A stretch of 64,000 bases of DNA from Marinibactrum halimedae (GCF_021234875.1 NZ_JAJQVM010000027.1:17797-81796); one strand, 5' to 3'; shown: positions 18,825-28,423, counted from the stretch's first letter. The notes: generated by a model from the sequence alone, not told the origin. A program made the numbers and translations.

Positions 18825-20261
18825 TTAAGCCGTTCTTTCCGTACTTTCAGATACAGCCGTTTTAGAGAGGTTAAGGCGACTATTCGATTCGCTTTCCTGC
18901 TCTGCTTCCATGTCACTCAGCTCAGCGTGTATCTCTACCATTTTGGCATTGGTGAGCTTATAAAAACGCATTGCGACCAAACACAGAATGGAGCAAACGA
19001 CGGAAGAAAGGGCAAAAATCAACTGGATACCAAAAAGTGCCTGGGCCGATTGCTGCTCGGCATTGGCTTCATAGTTGTAATAACTCAACAACCACCCCAC
19101 CAAAGCGCCTCCAATTGCTAACCCCATTTTAATCAATAAGAGGTGTGCAGAATAACTCATCGCCATCACATTTCGGCTACTACTCAAACGACCATAATCA
19201 ACGGTATCTGGCACCATGGAAAACATCAGCGGCACCACTACCATTTGCGACATATTCGCTAAAATAAAGAAGACAAAGGCAAGCTCAATTTGGGTATTGG
19301 GCACAAAGAAAAGAAGTGCATGAAAAACAATCATTCCAATCAAAGCCCAATTCATGATACTCACTTTGCAATAAAGCTTTGTTAGAAAATTGGTAGATAA
19401 AGCGCCAACTACCGAACCAATCATACCCAATGTCATAAATTGAGAGGTAAGATCTTCACGACCGAAAAAATATTTCATGTAAAAGGGGGCGCCTGCTCCT
19501 CTCATCGCCACCAATACCAATAAAAAGAACGCAAGTAAGCCTATAATCTGCCATTGTTTATTGCACATTACCGCCCAAAGGTCGCCCATAATATTGGTGC
19601 TTTTTTCCTGAGGTGGAGGGGTAATACGCTCTCGCGTTAAGAAAAAACAGCCAATAAAGCAAGCAACAGCTAAAGTGGCGAGCACTGCCATAGCCAGCTG
19701 GTAACCACGCTGAACATCTTCTCCTCCCAAAGCACTCACTAAAGGCAAGGTGGCTGATGTCACTAAAGCGCCTCCCACCATTGCCATAGCAAAGCGGTAT
19801 GACTGAACCGAAGCACGCTCAGTACTATCACCTGTAATGACGCCGCCCAATGCAGAGTATGGAATATTGACTGCAGTGTATGCCGTCATGAGTAACGCAT
19901 AGGTCACATAGGCATAAACCACCTTAGAATTCTCAGCCAAATCCGGTGTGGTAAAAGCAAATACGGCAAGAATTCCGTATGGAATTGAAGTGTAAATCAA
20001 ATAAGGGCGGTAACGCCCCCAGCGGGTCTTCGTTCGGTCTGCCATCCCACCCATTAACGGGTCTGTAAAGGCGTCAAAAACACGCACCGCTAACATTAGG
20101 GTTCCCACCGTCGCGGCTGGCAAGCCATACACATCCGTATAAAAGATCACCATAAAATTAATCACGACTTGAAAGACGATATTACTCGCCGTATCCCCCA
20201 AGCCGTAGCCAATTTTCTCAACCACGGTTAACTTCCCGTGATCTGCGCTTGCCTGTGCCAT
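18825..20261 (-). CDS. GPH-family sugar:cation symporter (xylo-oligosaccharide/xyloside transporter)
   Basis: The protein is an MFS-type transporter of the glycoside-pentoside-hexuronide:cation family (XynP/XylT/YicJ-like). About twelve membrane helices are visible. Signatures are KIGYGLGDTASNIVFQ at the N-terminus, FYTDVYGLPAATVGTLM and the loop DAFTDPLMGGMADRTKTRWGRYRPY, which is diagnostic of the family. A hydrophilic, Glu/Ser-rich tail begins at about residue 445. The cytoplasmic GH43 xylosidase gene follows on the same strand, so the substrate is most likely xylobiose or longer xylo-oligosaccharides. Na+ versus H+ coupling cannot be told. Confidence 0.9.
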   Translation of the reverse strand: MAQASADHGKLTVVEKIGYGLGDTASNIVFQVVINFMVIFYTDVYGLPAATVGTLMLAVRVFDAFTDPLMGGMADRTKTRWGRYRPYLIYTSIPYGILAVFAFTTPDLAENSKVVYAYVTYALLMTAYTAVNIPYSALGGVITGDSTERASVQSYRFAMAMVGGALVTSATLPLVSALGGEDVQRGYQLAMAVLATLAVACFIGCFFLTRERITPPPQEKSTNIMGDLWAVMCNKQWQIIGLLAFFLLVLVAMRGAGAPFYMKYFFGREDLTSQFMTLGMIGSVVGALSTNFLTKLYCKVSIMNWALIGMIVFHALLFFVPNTQIELAFVFFILANMSQMVVVPLMFSMVPDTVDYGRLSSSRNVMAMSYSAHLLLIKMGLAIGGALVGWLLSYYNYEANAEQQSAQALFGIQLIFALSSVVCSILCLVAMRFYKLTNAKMVEIHAELSDMEAEQESESNSRLNLSKTAVSESTERTA

Positions 20262-20698
20262 TGAGTTTGCCTCTCTATTTTATTGTTTGAATAACGGATG
20301 GCGGATGCAGGGCTATTTGATAGTATTCACGAAGCGTATCCAAGAGAAGATCACCACGTCCCTTAGACGAGGAAGACATCCCAATCATACTGCTCCTGCG
20401 GTTTTATCGTTATTGTCCTGTAAACCGTATTCTACTCTTTTTAAACCCCTGGCTTTAACGCTCATTTTTCACTTCGCGTTTCTCGCTACAGAGGTCTGTC
20501 AGTGCTGAGCCTCTCTCTGAAGGGCTAGCGTGCCTCTCTTTATTTTTTAGTGTCTATATTCTTTTATTCTGTGTTTTGGGCCAGATTAACGACTTGTTTT
20601 GTATCTGGTTATTTGTGTACCAAGTTATTATTGATGGGCTGTATATTAATAGGTCATTTATTCTTAGATTACTCATTTATGGATTATGTCGAGCAGGT
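20262..20698. other. intergenic region upstream of the xyloside transporter
   Basis: About 435 bp between galM and the transporter gene, both on the minus strand. It should hold the transporter-xylosidase promoter. I could not find a copy of the palindrome present at 21938-21953, nor a clear -10/-35 pair. Two plus-strand open frames here show no protein-like features. Confidence 0.5.
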
Positions 20699-21808
20699 TT
20701 AGTTTCGCACTCGAAACACCCACTCCACAGAAAACTCGTACTGCTCACCCGGCAATAGCCACGCATTAGGGCTGTCGCAACGATTCGGACCATTTGGGTA
20801 ACTTTGAGGCTCGATGCAAAACGCTTCGTATGGGTGAACGTAATAACACTGACCATTAATGGTAACAGGCTTCAAATTATTTCCGCCATAGAACTGCGCA
20901 CCGGGTTGATTACTTCGAACGGTTAACTCAATTCCGGATTTCGGACTTGCCACCACCGCATTGGTCGTTAATTCAGTATTTTTAACCGGGTAGCACCAGC
21001 AATGGTCATAGCCTTTTGCACGCTGCAGCTGTGAATCCAAAGACATAAAATGATCAAACTGTTCACCCAAACGGCGCTCACGACGAAAATCCATAGGGGT
21101 TTGATCTACGGGGGAAGCGTGAGCAAGGGGGATTTGATCAGGTCCGGTGGATAAAAACGTATCAGAAGGCAAGGTGACAAGATGGTCAAAGGTATTTCCA
21201 GCTTTTCTAGCAGATTGATTTGAAATCGGGAAAATACCATCAAGATTAAAATAACTGTGTTGGCTTAAGCCAAAGGGTGTTTTCTGATCGGTATGGGCCG
21301 TCATCGACAAAGATAGAATACTGTCTTCAGACAGCTGATACTCAGCGGTCACTAACACAGTGCCCGGATACCCTTGATCTCCAGATGGGCTGAGTAATGT
21401 CATACGCAGATATTGATGATTACTGACACTTTCATCAATCAGCCAAAACTGACTATCAAAACCCAGTGGCCCACCATGCAAATGTTCACCAGTTTCATCT
21501 GTAGCGAGCTGAAGATCTATTTCTTGACATCGGACACGACCCGCTTGAATTCGGTTAGCATAACGACCAACGGTCGCGCCCAAGTAAAAAGGGTCATGTA
21601 GGTAGGCATTAGGATCACTGTAGCCTAAGACGATATTGCGCCTTTCACCGTGGCGATCTGGCACACACAACTCAACCATTCTTGCGCCGTAATTTAAGAA
21701 GCTCACCCGCATTCCCGACGCATTACTAAGAGTATGAGTGTGAAGCTCATGGTGTAACGACACCGCCGTTCTTGATTTCAGCTTCTGTATCATAGCGAAT
21801 CGATCCAT
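20699..21808 (-). CDS. galM: aldose 1-epimerase (mutarotase)
   Basis: The enzyme equilibrates alpha and beta anomers of aldoses; here xylose is the likely substrate. Family features include the NYGA segment, GRYANRI, LHGGPLGFD, the catalytic His184 in GLSQHSYFNLDG, a KGYDHCW motif and the catalytic base Glu333 in CIEPQSYPNGPN. I chose the ATG at 21808. Alternatives are 21862 (18 residues longer) and 21793; none has a strong ribosome site. It lies divergent from a LacI-type regulator with a palindromic operator between them, so it is probably part of that regulon. Confidence 0.9.
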   Translation of the reverse strand: MDRFAMIQKLKSRTAVSLHHELHTHTLSNASGMRVSFLNYGARMVELCVPDRHGERRNIVLGYSDPNAYLHDPFYLGATVGRYANRIQAGRVRCQEIDLQLATDETGEHLHGGPLGFDSQFWLIDESVSNHQYLRMTLLSPSGDQGYPGTVLVTAEYQLSEDSILSLSMTAHTDQKTPFGLSQHSYFNLDGIFPISNQSARKAGNTFDHLVTLPSDTFLSTGPDQIPLAHASPVDQTPMDFRRERRLGEQFDHFMSLDSQLQRAKGYDHCWCYPVKNTELTTNAVVASPKSGIELTVRSNQPGAQFYGGNNLKPVTINGQCYYVHPYEAFCIEPQSYPNGPNRCDSPNAWLLPGEQYEFSVEWVFRVRN

Positions 21809-22134
21809 TACCCAAGTGGGTACATACACTGGCCTTTTTCTATACAACTTTCTACTCGACAAAGGACACAGGTTAAGTGGACATTGTCATTTTCATATTT
21901 TTGTACTAACTGGAAAGACTAACTCTAACACCACCCTATGTAAACGATTACATATCGCAATACCCTTCCCTTTTCTCACTTTCCATTTAGACTGCTCCTC
22001 ATAAATCGCATTACAGCATGAAAGAAATCACAACCTTTTCTTCAAATATGTATCAAAATTGGCTGTTTTTCCCCTAAAAAATGAAAAATATCCACCTAAA
22101 CTGATAACAAATAAATCATCATAACAAACATACT
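21809..22134. other. divergent promoter region between galM and the LacI regulator
   Basis: This AT-rich stretch of 326 bp contains the operator at 21938-21953. No gene is supported within it. Confidence 0.6.
21938..21953. promoter_or_regulatory. LacI-family operator
   Basis: ATGTAAACGATTACAT is a 16-bp palindrome with a central CG, matching the TGTAAnCGnTTACA form bound by LacI/CcpA-type repressors. It lies 130 bp upstream of galM and 182 bp upstream of the regulator gene, consistent with control of galM and autoregulation. Confidence 0.8.
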
Positions 22135-23157
22135 ATGGTCTCTATCAAAGAAGTGGCTCAGCTAGCGGGTGTTTCCACAGCAACCGTTTCGCGCTTTATC
22201 AACAACCCTGATCAAGTTAAACAACACACTCGTGAACGCGTACAAAAAGCAATCAGTGAAACAGGCTATGCACCCAACACGCTTGCCAGGAATTTCAGGC
22301 GTGGCAAGACTCATATCGTAGTGGTGGTATTGCCCTCGGTAGGAGATCCATTTTTTGAAGGGATCATGGAGGGAATTTGGCGCGTTGCCAGGGAGCAAGG
22401 CTACAGTATTCTAGTGCGGGAGACCTTGTTTAATACGGTGGATTTCGACGAATTCACCCATATGATCTTCTCAAAGCAGGCCGATGGTATCATTCTGCTA
22501 GCAAGTCCAAGTCCCTTCCGAGAAGGGGTATCCATTGATGACGAGCGCAAGCAACCACCGATCATTCTCAGTTGTGAAAACGTCACACCAGAACTCAAGA
22601 ACTTCCCTAGTGTGCGCATCGACAACGTTGCTGCAGCAACAGAGGCTACCACTTATTTAATCAGCCTAGGGCACAAACGCATCGCCTTTATGTTTGGTAA
22701 ATCGTCTTCGACATTAACGGCTGACCGAGAAACCGGTTACCGCAAAGCCATGAAAAAAGCCAAACTTCCCATCGATGATACCTGGGTCAGTGAAGGCGGG
22801 TTGACCTTAGAGGGCGCTCGTCGAGCCGTACGCAAGCTCATTAACTCTAGTGCCCCTCCCACAGCCATTTTTTGCGCGAATGATGAAATGGCCATTGGCG
22901 CTATCCACGAAATCAAAGCTGCTGGTCTCTCAGTTCCCGAAGACATCTCGGTTGTTGGCTTTGATGATATCCGGTATGCCGAAGTGGTCGATCCACCTCT
23001 GACCACCATCGCTCAGCCTGCTGAAGAAATCGGGGAACGAACGATGTACCGCCTTTGCAAGGCTATTGATGGCAGTGACATTGGCCTTGGCGCTGAAACC
23101 GTGCCGCACAAACTAATTGTGCGGCGCTCAACGGCAAAGCCCCCGCAGAGCTCATAA
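22135..23157 (+). CDS. LacI-family transcriptional regulator of the xylan module
   Basis: The protein has the standard LacI layout. A helix-turn-helix lies at residues 1-25 (SIKEVAQLAGVSTATVSRFI), followed by the hinge helix containing YAPNTLARNFRRGKT and a periplasmic-binding-protein-like effector domain to residue 340 (GLSVPEDISVVGFDD, DPPLTTIAQPAEEIG). The Leu of the minor-groove hinge is present at NTLA. It is divergent from galM, and the likely effector is xylose or a xylo-oligosaccharide, inferred from the neighbours. The family assignment is secure. Confidence 0.92.
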   Translation: MVSIKEVAQLAGVSTATVSRFINNPDQVKQHTRERVQKAISETGYAPNTLARNFRRGKTHIVVVVLPSVGDPFFEGIMEGIWRVAREQGYSILVRETLFNTVDFDEFTHMIFSKQADGIILLASPSPFREGVSIDDERKQPPIILSCENVTPELKNFPSVRIDNVAAATEATTYLISLGHKRIAFMFGKSSSTLTADRETGYRKAMKKAKLPIDDTWVSEGGLTLEGARRAVRKLINSSAPPTAIFCANDEMAIGAIHEIKAAGLSVPEDISVVGFDDIRYAEVVDPPLTTIAQPAEEIGERTMYRLCKAIDGSDIGLGAETVPHKLIVRRSTAKPPQSS

Positions 23158-23244
23158 TCTAAACGCCAAATCAAAACTGTTCATATAATTATAACAATTA
23201 CATTTTTGTTATAATCACCCCACTATACCTCTAAAAACTCTCTA

Positions 23245-23275
23245 GCCACGTCACCTTAAGCTAGACTGACGTGGC
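23245..23275. terminator. 9-bp perfect hairpin after the LacI gene
   Basis: GCCACGTCA and TGACGTGGC pair perfectly around a 13-base loop. There is no U-tract, so termination is uncertain. Confidence 0.45.
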
Positions 23276-23316
23276 ATACAGATGAGACCAAACATTCGGG
23301 TATTATGGAGCCCCAC

Positions 23317-24057
23317 ATGCTAAAACACACTCTATTAACGACTCTATTAACGACTTTTGTCATTGCTGTTGCTGCGCCAATCTCTGCACAAGATACCGAA
23401 GAAGAGCCTCAAGAAAAGTCCTGGTCCGGAAAAGGTGAAGCCGGAATGGTGATTGTAGAAGGGAACTCGGAATCCGAAGTTATTAATGCAGCGCTGGAGT
23501 TTAGCCGCAAAAAAGGGGGTTGGGAGCACATTGCGAGAATATCGGCCATCAGTGCCGAAAACGATGGCGAAAAAGACGCCGAGTCTTACCTTGCTGAGTG
23601 GACTACCAAGGCAGACTTTAACGCTCGATCATTCGGATACGGCGAGACACGCTATTTCGAAGACCGCTTCGACTCCTATGAAGGTATCGTTTCTATTGGT
23701 CTCGGTGCAGGTTATCGTGTGGTCATGCGTGATCACGTTAACTGGGAATTAAGCGCTGGTGTGGGTTACCGTTCAACCGAATTTGAAGAAACGGGTGAAG
23801 ATCAAAGTGGCACAACGTTTCTTGCCAACTCGCTGTATACACATCAATTAACGGAAACCACGTTTTTCAGCAACGATACACGTGTTGAATCATCTTCTGA
23901 CAACACGTTTGTACAAAACATCTTAGGTTTAAGCGTTACGATTAATTCACAGTTGGCCATGAAATTTGGGTATGAAACCCGATATAATTCAGAAGCCGCT
24001 GATGAAGATGAAAACACGGACACCATTACGTCTGTAAATCTTGTGTACAATTTTTAA
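23317..24057 (+). CDS. DUF481 outer-membrane beta-barrel protein (YdiY-like)
   Basis: The protein has a signal peptide (MLKHTLLTTLLTTFVIAVAAPISAQ) and a DUF481 barrel. The domain begins WSGKGEAGMVIVEGNSESE and ends with a C-terminal NLVYNF, the aromatic end typical of outer-membrane insertion. Alternating hydrophobic and charged strands run throughout. Function is unknown for the family; salt-induced outer-membrane roles are reported for YdiY. I start at the ATG at 23317 because ATGGAG just upstream gives a ribosome site; the ATG at 23305 lies inside it. The signal peptide contains a 12-bp tandem duplication. Confidence 0.88.
   Translation: MLKHTLLTTLLTTFVIAVAAPISAQDTEEEPQEKSWSGKGEAGMVIVEGNSESEVINAALEFSRKKGGWEHIARISAISAENDGEKDAESYLAEWTTKADFNARSFGYGETRYFEDRFDSYEGIVSIGLGAGYRVVMRDHVNWELSAGVGYRSTEFEETGEDQSGTTFLANSLYTHQLTETTFFSNDTRVESSSDNTFVQNILGLSVTINSQLAMKFGYETRYNSEAADEDENTDTITSVNLVYNF
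23329..23352. repeat. 12-bp tandem duplication in the signal peptide of the DUF481 gene
   Basis: ACTCTATTAACG occurs twice in direct tandem and encodes a doubled LLTT in the hydrophobic core. Confidence 0.9.
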
Positions 24058-24068
24058 CTTCTCATAAA

Positions 24069-24094
24069 GTCACCGTACTATTTCGATACGGTGA
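24069..24094. terminator. 9-bp hairpin after the DUF481 gene
   Basis: GTCACCGTA and TACGGTGAC pair perfectly around an 8-9 base loop, 11 bases past the stop codon. The following sequence is A-rich rather than T-rich on the plus strand. Confidence 0.5.
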
Positions 24095-24142
24095 CAAAAT
24101 GCCCTTAAAACACAAACACCTCTTGCAAAATACCGGAAACGG

Positions 24143-24493
24143 ATGATCAATTCTCACCCTCATTCACACAAGAAAAGCGAGCCTCCAACTGAACCAATAA
24201 GCAAAGAGGAGGCGCTTTATCTTGCCCTGAGTAAAATCCCCAAGGGAAAAGTCATCACATACGGTGATCTCGCCACCCTAGCAGGCCGTCCAGGTGCTGC
24301 TCGCTGGGCAGGCACTATGTTAAAAAGGCTTCCTAAAGATACAACACTACCATGGCATCGCGTTATCAACAGCCATGGAACACTTTCTCTTCGAGAGTAT
24401 ACCCATCGTATTGAATTACAACGAGCAAGACTGCAAGAAGAAGGTATTCTCTTCAAGGGCGATAAAATTCCTTTGTCTATTTACCGCTGGTAA
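24143..24493 (+). CDS. alkyltransferase-like protein (ATL), PWHR motif
   Basis: ATL proteins bind O6-alkylguanine like MGMT but cannot transfer the alkyl group; they flag the lesion for nucleotide excision repair. The motif at residues 70-73 is PWHR, with Trp71 in place of the reactive cysteine of PCHR. The helix-turn-helix and arginine finger are kept: KVITYGDLATLAGRPGAARWAG with Arg54. An N-terminal Ser/His/Glu-rich tail of about 20 residues is extra. The length, 116 residues, matches E. coli YbaZ-type proteins. It sits alone between the DUF481 and thioredoxin genes. Confidence 0.9.
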   Translation: MINSHPHSHKKSEPPTEPISKEEALYLALSKIPKGKVITYGDLATLAGRPGAARWAGTMLKRLPKDTTLPWHRVINSHGTLSLREYTHRIELQRARLQEEGILFKGDKIPLSIYRW

Positions 24494-24706
24494 CGCGTAG
24501 TGTTCATCGGTCGTTGATGACTTACATTAATAAAAATTTCCAAAAACCTTCCTAAGATGTGACATGCCTCTTACGGCAATATCGACCTAATCACTGGATG
24601 AAAAAGAACGCACGTCATAACGTATAACGTTCATCAACATTGCACAGACGTTTATGCCTTATAAAAAATAAAGCGCCTGTATTTATAAAAAAACCAGTGA
24701 CTCCCT

Positions 24707-25354
24707 ATGCCAACGCTTCCTATTCTTCAACGCACTCTTTCCTTATACCGCCACTCATTTTCAATCTTGCTGATCAGTGGAATAAGTGTATTTGCACCTT
24801 TGTTTTGCCATGCAGAGAATGCGTCCTCAGCACAGCCCCATATAACAGACTCTCCCACAACGCAGTCTTCTATCAATTACACTTACGATCCGTTAGCAAA
24901 CCCAAGGGAAGATTTAAAAAGCGCTCTGCACCACGCTCAAAAGAAAAATACATTAGTGTTATTAATATTTGGGGCCGAATGGTGTGGAGACTGCCGCAGT
25001 CTTAACCGAAAAATGACAGAGTCACCCTTGGCAGACACTCTTTCCAAAAATTTTGAAATCGTACATATAGACATAGGAGAGTGGAATAAAAACCTAGATT
25101 TTGCCAAACAATTTGGCAACCCTATTGCCGGAGGCATCCCATCCATAGCCATCATCGACAATAATAACGAAGTGAAATTTGTAGCAGAAGGCGGCACTTT
25201 TGCGAATGCACGACGCTCTCAAACCACCTCCATCAACCAATGGTTTGAAAACGCCATCACCAATATTAACACCAATGCCCCTGTATCAAATAAAATTAAA
25301 AACGAAGGCATTATTGAGGGGATAATAAAACGAATTAGCGCTTTAATCAGCTAA
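24707..25354 (+). CDS. secreted thioredoxin-fold protein
   Basis: The protein has a signal peptide (SFSILLISGISVFAPLFCHAEN) and a thioredoxin-like domain with the active site EWCGDC (residues 91-96). The cis-proline segment GIPSIAIIDNNNEV comes later. The fold resembles the Thioredoxin_7/DUF255-like reductases. The N-terminal Tyr/Pro stretch (INYTYDPLANPREDL) precedes the domain, and an Asn/Ile-rich tail follows it. It probably keeps envelope proteins reduced, but no partner is seen nearby. It is convergent with the ampG-like gene. Confidence 0.85.
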   Translation: MPTLPILQRTLSLYRHSFSILLISGISVFAPLFCHAENASSAQPHITDSPTTQSSINYTYDPLANPREDLKSALHHAQKKNTLVLLIFGAEWCGDCRSLNRKMTESPLADTLSKNFEIVHIDIGEWNKNLDFAKQFGNPIAGGIPSIAIIDNNNEVKFVAEGGTFANARRSQTTSINQWFENAITNINTNAPVSNKIKNEGIIEGIIKRISALIS

Positions 25355-25392
25355 GCTTTTAAAAGGAAAATCACAATAATTGGCCTCTCCTA

Positions 25393-26763
25393 TTAAACAA
25401 CGTCTTTGTGGTTTTCCTTCTGAAAAAGATAATATGCTTTTTCCGTTTTCATAAGATACGCTGACATCAAAATAGCGGGAATACCAATCACTGCAGCATA
25501 TAGAAAAAACGGCACGAACCCTAAAGAATCCACCACAACTCCGCCAAATCCACTCAAAAATTTTCCAGGCAATGTCATTAGAGAGCTGAATAGCGCATAT
25601 TGTGTGGCGGTATAATGGCGATTGGTAAGGCCTGCAAGATAAGCGATAAAACACGCATTCGCAAGGCCACCACTGAGATTGTCCGCACTGATCACGATCG
25701 TCAACCACAATAAACTTGGACCAGTATAAGCCAAATACGCGAATAAGATATTGGTTGCCACAACCATAATGGCAGCAATAAACAACGGGCGAAACACGCC
25801 AATTTTCGCAACAACAATTCCGGCAACAAACGTTCCAAACATTGTCATACCAAAACCGTATATTTTACCCACTGTCGCAATTTCACTTTTTGTAAAACCG
25901 ACATCTAAGTAAAAAGGATTTGCCATAATCCCCATAGTAATATCACTGAGCCGAAAGACACCAATAAATATCAAGATGAAAATAGCCCAAGTACCGTTAC
26001 GCTGAAAAAAGTCCAGAAACGGACAAATCACAGCATCTCCAAACCAGACCTTAAAGCGTTGCCACCGATGCATCTCCTGCTCTTCAACTGTAAGATTGAA
26101 ACGCTTTTCCAGTAACCGGTGAGCGGCATCTTCTTCTGTCGCCCTCATTTTTAACGGCTCTTTAATCACTAAAACCGTTACCACCCCAACTCCCATAAAA
26201 AGAGCCATTGACAAATAGGCTATTGACCAAGAAAACCAATCCGCAATAAAAAAAGCGCCAGCACCCGCAACTAACATTGCTAATCGATAACCAAATACAT
26301 AAGTCGCCGACATGGCAGCTTGTAGGTCCACTGTTGCCGCCTCTACACGATAAGCATCAATGGATAAATCCTGTGTTGCTGAAGAGAAGGCCACCGCTAA
26401 TGCCAATAGAGCAATCAACATCAAATCACTCTCAGGATTTGCCTGGCTCATTAACGCCAAACTAACAGCAATAAACAGTTGCGCCACCAGTATCCAACTT
26501 CTACGGCGACCCAAAAACGTACCCAAAAAAGGAATATGAAGCCTATCAACAATGGGAGACCAAAAGACTTTTACAGAATACGTGATACCCACCCAAGCAA
26601 AAAAACCAATGGCCGTTTTGCTGACACCATAATCACTCAACCACGCCGTTAATGTAGAAAACACCAACAATAGCGGCAATCCCGCTGAGAACCCCAAAAA
26701 CCACATTACCAATACTTTACGATGCCAATAAACTTTTAATGCTTGTATCCAATTTGAGGTCAT
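25393..26763 (-). CDS. ampG: AmpG-family muropeptide permease (MFS)
   Basis: AmpG imports GlcNAc-anhydro-muropeptides for cell-wall recycling, a step that also sets beta-lactamase induction. The protein has about twelve membrane helices and starts at residue 15 with VLVMWFLGFSAGLPLLLVFSTLTAWL, then DRLHIPFLGTFLGRRRSWIL and FSSATQDLSIDAYRVE, which are AmpG signatures. A charged central loop (about 210-240) separates the two halves. The length of 456 is a little short compared with E. coli (491). ampE and ampD lie within 1-3 kb on the same strand, which supports the role. Confidence 0.92.
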   Translation of the reverse strand: MTSNWIQALKVYWHRKVLVMWFLGFSAGLPLLLVFSTLTAWLSDYGVSKTAIGFFAWVGITYSVKVFWSPIVDRLHIPFLGTFLGRRRSWILVAQLFIAVSLALMSQANPESDLMLIALLALAVAFSSATQDLSIDAYRVEAATVDLQAAMSATYVFGYRLAMLVAGAGAFFIADWFSWSIAYLSMALFMGVGVVTVLVIKEPLKMRATEEDAAHRLLEKRFNLTVEEQEMHRWQRFKVWFGDAVICPFLDFFQRNGTWAIFILIFIGVFRLSDITMGIMANPFYLDVGFTKSEIATVGKIYGFGMTMFGTFVAGIVVAKIGVFRPLFIAAIMVVATNILFAYLAYTGPSLLWLTIVISADNLSGGLANACFIAYLAGLTNRHYTATQYALFSSLMTLPGKFLSGFGGVVVDSLGFVPFFLYAAVIGIPAILMSAYLMKTEKAYYLFQKENHKDVV

Positions 26764-26960
26764 ACTTCAGTTTTACCTTTAAATTTACAATAGGCTGTAT
26801 TAGACACCAAAGGTCAATAAATGCTTCAAGAGCATAGAAATAGAATTGGGAGCCCAACGGCTAGAAATAACACGTCATACAGAAAAGCGGCCGTGATTTA
26901 GGAGGAAGTGAAAGCGGATACGTATGTTGACTGTCCGCTTTCACTGAGAAGGAAAGAGTA

Positions 26961-27443
26961 TTAGTCTCGAAAATTCGTATATTGCAATGGCATATCCACC
27001 TCTGATTCCCTGAGCATAGAAATCACCGCCTGCAATTCATCACGCTTTTTACCAGTAACCCTTACCTGATCACCTTGAATTTGAGATTGCACTTTGATTT
27101 TCATATCTTTAATCATTTTGACAATTTTCTTTGCCAAATCCGATTCCAACCCGGTTCGAACTTCCACTATCAACTTAGACTGCTTCCCAGTTTGATGGAT
27201 GTCTCCTACCTCCAAGCAACGAATATCGATAGAGTTCTTATGCAATGTGGACTTTAAAATATCCAACATTTGCTCTACTTGAAATTCAGCATCCGCCGTA
27301 ATACTCACGGTGTATTCGCTTCGCTCAAATGAGGCATCCACACCTTTAAAATCAAAACGATTTGTTACTACACGGTTGGCTTGGTCAACCGAGTTGGTCA
27401 ACACATGTTTGTCTACTTCAGAAACCACATCAAAAGACGGCAT
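26961..27443 (-). CDS. yajQ: YajQ-family nucleotide-binding protein
   Basis: YajQ proteins are small two-domain cytoplasmic proteins; some bind cyclic di-GMP. I take the ATG at 27443 (MPSFDVVSEVDKH), the usual family start, although the frame extends eight residues upstream. Conserved segments are RFDFKGVDASFER, AEFQVEQMLDILKSTL and KVQSQIQGDQVRVTGKKRDELQ, ending with YTNFRD. It sits between ampG and ampE on the same strand, and a diguanylate cyclase gene lies 25 kb further on. A link to c-di-GMP signalling is possible but not shown by the sequence. Confidence 0.95.
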   Translation of the reverse strand: MPSFDVVSEVDKHVLTNSVDQANRVVTNRFDFKGVDASFERSEYTVSITADAEFQVEQMLDILKSTLHKNSIDIRCLEVGDIHQTGKQSKLIVEVRTGLESDLAKKIVKMIKDMKIKVQSQIQGDQVRVTGKKRDELQAVISMLRESEVDMPLQYTNFRD

Positions 27444-27505
27444 AGTTTGAATTACCCACTCACTCAACAGTCAATCTAACAAAAAATATTCTTTATGCTC
27501 TTTAT

Positions 27506-28357
27506 CTACCAAAAGACCGTTGCCACCGCAACAAAACATAACCACAACACTAATGTTCTTGCAAAGAGCCTCTCAAGCTCTCTCAATTCATGCTCACCGC
27601 ATCGAGGGTTCTCAATATCCTCTTGAGTCACACTAAGCGCGCTTTCTACAAACATCAGCAACATGTGTTCTGTACTGGTTTTTACACAGGTAAGATGAGA
27701 GCGGAAACGAGTAAAACAGCTAACAAAATTACCCGTAAGAGCGAAACTGAGGCCAAGAGCCCTGACTGCCGGCCACTCCATTAACCACATTAATCTCGCA
27801 ATACTTTCATATTCAATAGGGTCTTCCGTTTCTTCTCGGTACAAGCTTGCCAAACGATACACCAATGCACCACTAAGCCCTAAAATCAAATACCAAAATA
27901 AAACCGCGAACATACGCTCAAAGCCAAGATACGCAAGCGCTTTTACCATTCTATGATGAAGCTCAGCCCAATCACCGTCATCAATTTCTGATAGGTCAAC
28001 ATTGGCTTTACCCGCTTCATGAACTGCCTGAAGCCAATTCCCCGTACTCCAAGCCACCATGTAACGGCTGCACAACATACTGAAATCACCACGGCCAAGG
28101 CAATAGGTCAATACTGCCACGCTGAGTAAAAGATGCAGCCAGATGGAAATACTGAAAAAAAGACCTTCTAACAAAAGGAGTAAAATTAAAGGCAAAGCAA
28201 TCGCAACGGAGAAATGAGATAAAGGATACAACTTCAACCATTCCACAGCCTTGACTCGGCTTATCCAGTCGAAAAACCAACGATCTCTGTGCAATGGCGC
28301 ACCGGAACCCCAAATTTGTACTAAGCCGAGCACCAGTACGATACCGATAAATTGCAT
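27506..28357 (-). CDS. ampE: AmpE-like membrane protein (regulatory signalling)
   Basis: AmpE is an inner-membrane protein encoded beside AmpD; its role is unclear, with proposed sensing in peptidoglycan recycling. The 283-residue protein starts with a membrane helix (MQFIGIVLVLGLVQIWGSG), followed by RDRWFFDWISRV and two more helices. It then has the soluble part WSTGNWLQAVHEAGKANVDLSEIDDGDW, then FAVLFWYLILGLSGALVYRL and a last C-terminal helix. The order ampD-ampE, with the genes 67 bp apart, matches the classic operon. Confidence 0.93.
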   Translation of the reverse strand: MQFIGIVLVLGLVQIWGSGAPLHRDRWFFDWISRVKAVEWLKLYPLSHFSVAIALPLILLLLLEGLFFSISIWLHLLLSVAVLTYCLGRGDFSMLCSRYMVAWSTGNWLQAVHEAGKANVDLSEIDDGDWAELHHRMVKALAYLGFERMFAVLFWYLILGLSGALVYRLASLYREETEDPIEYESIARLMWLMEWPAVRALGLSFALTGNFVSCFTRFRSHLTCVKTSTEHMLLMFVESALSVTQEDIENPRCGEHELRELERLFARTLVLWLCFVAVATVFW

Positions 28358-28423
28358 TGAAACACCCTTAGATATATTTATTTGTCAATCAAACTGCAGC
28401 CTCATGTCACTTTTAGCTGCTTT

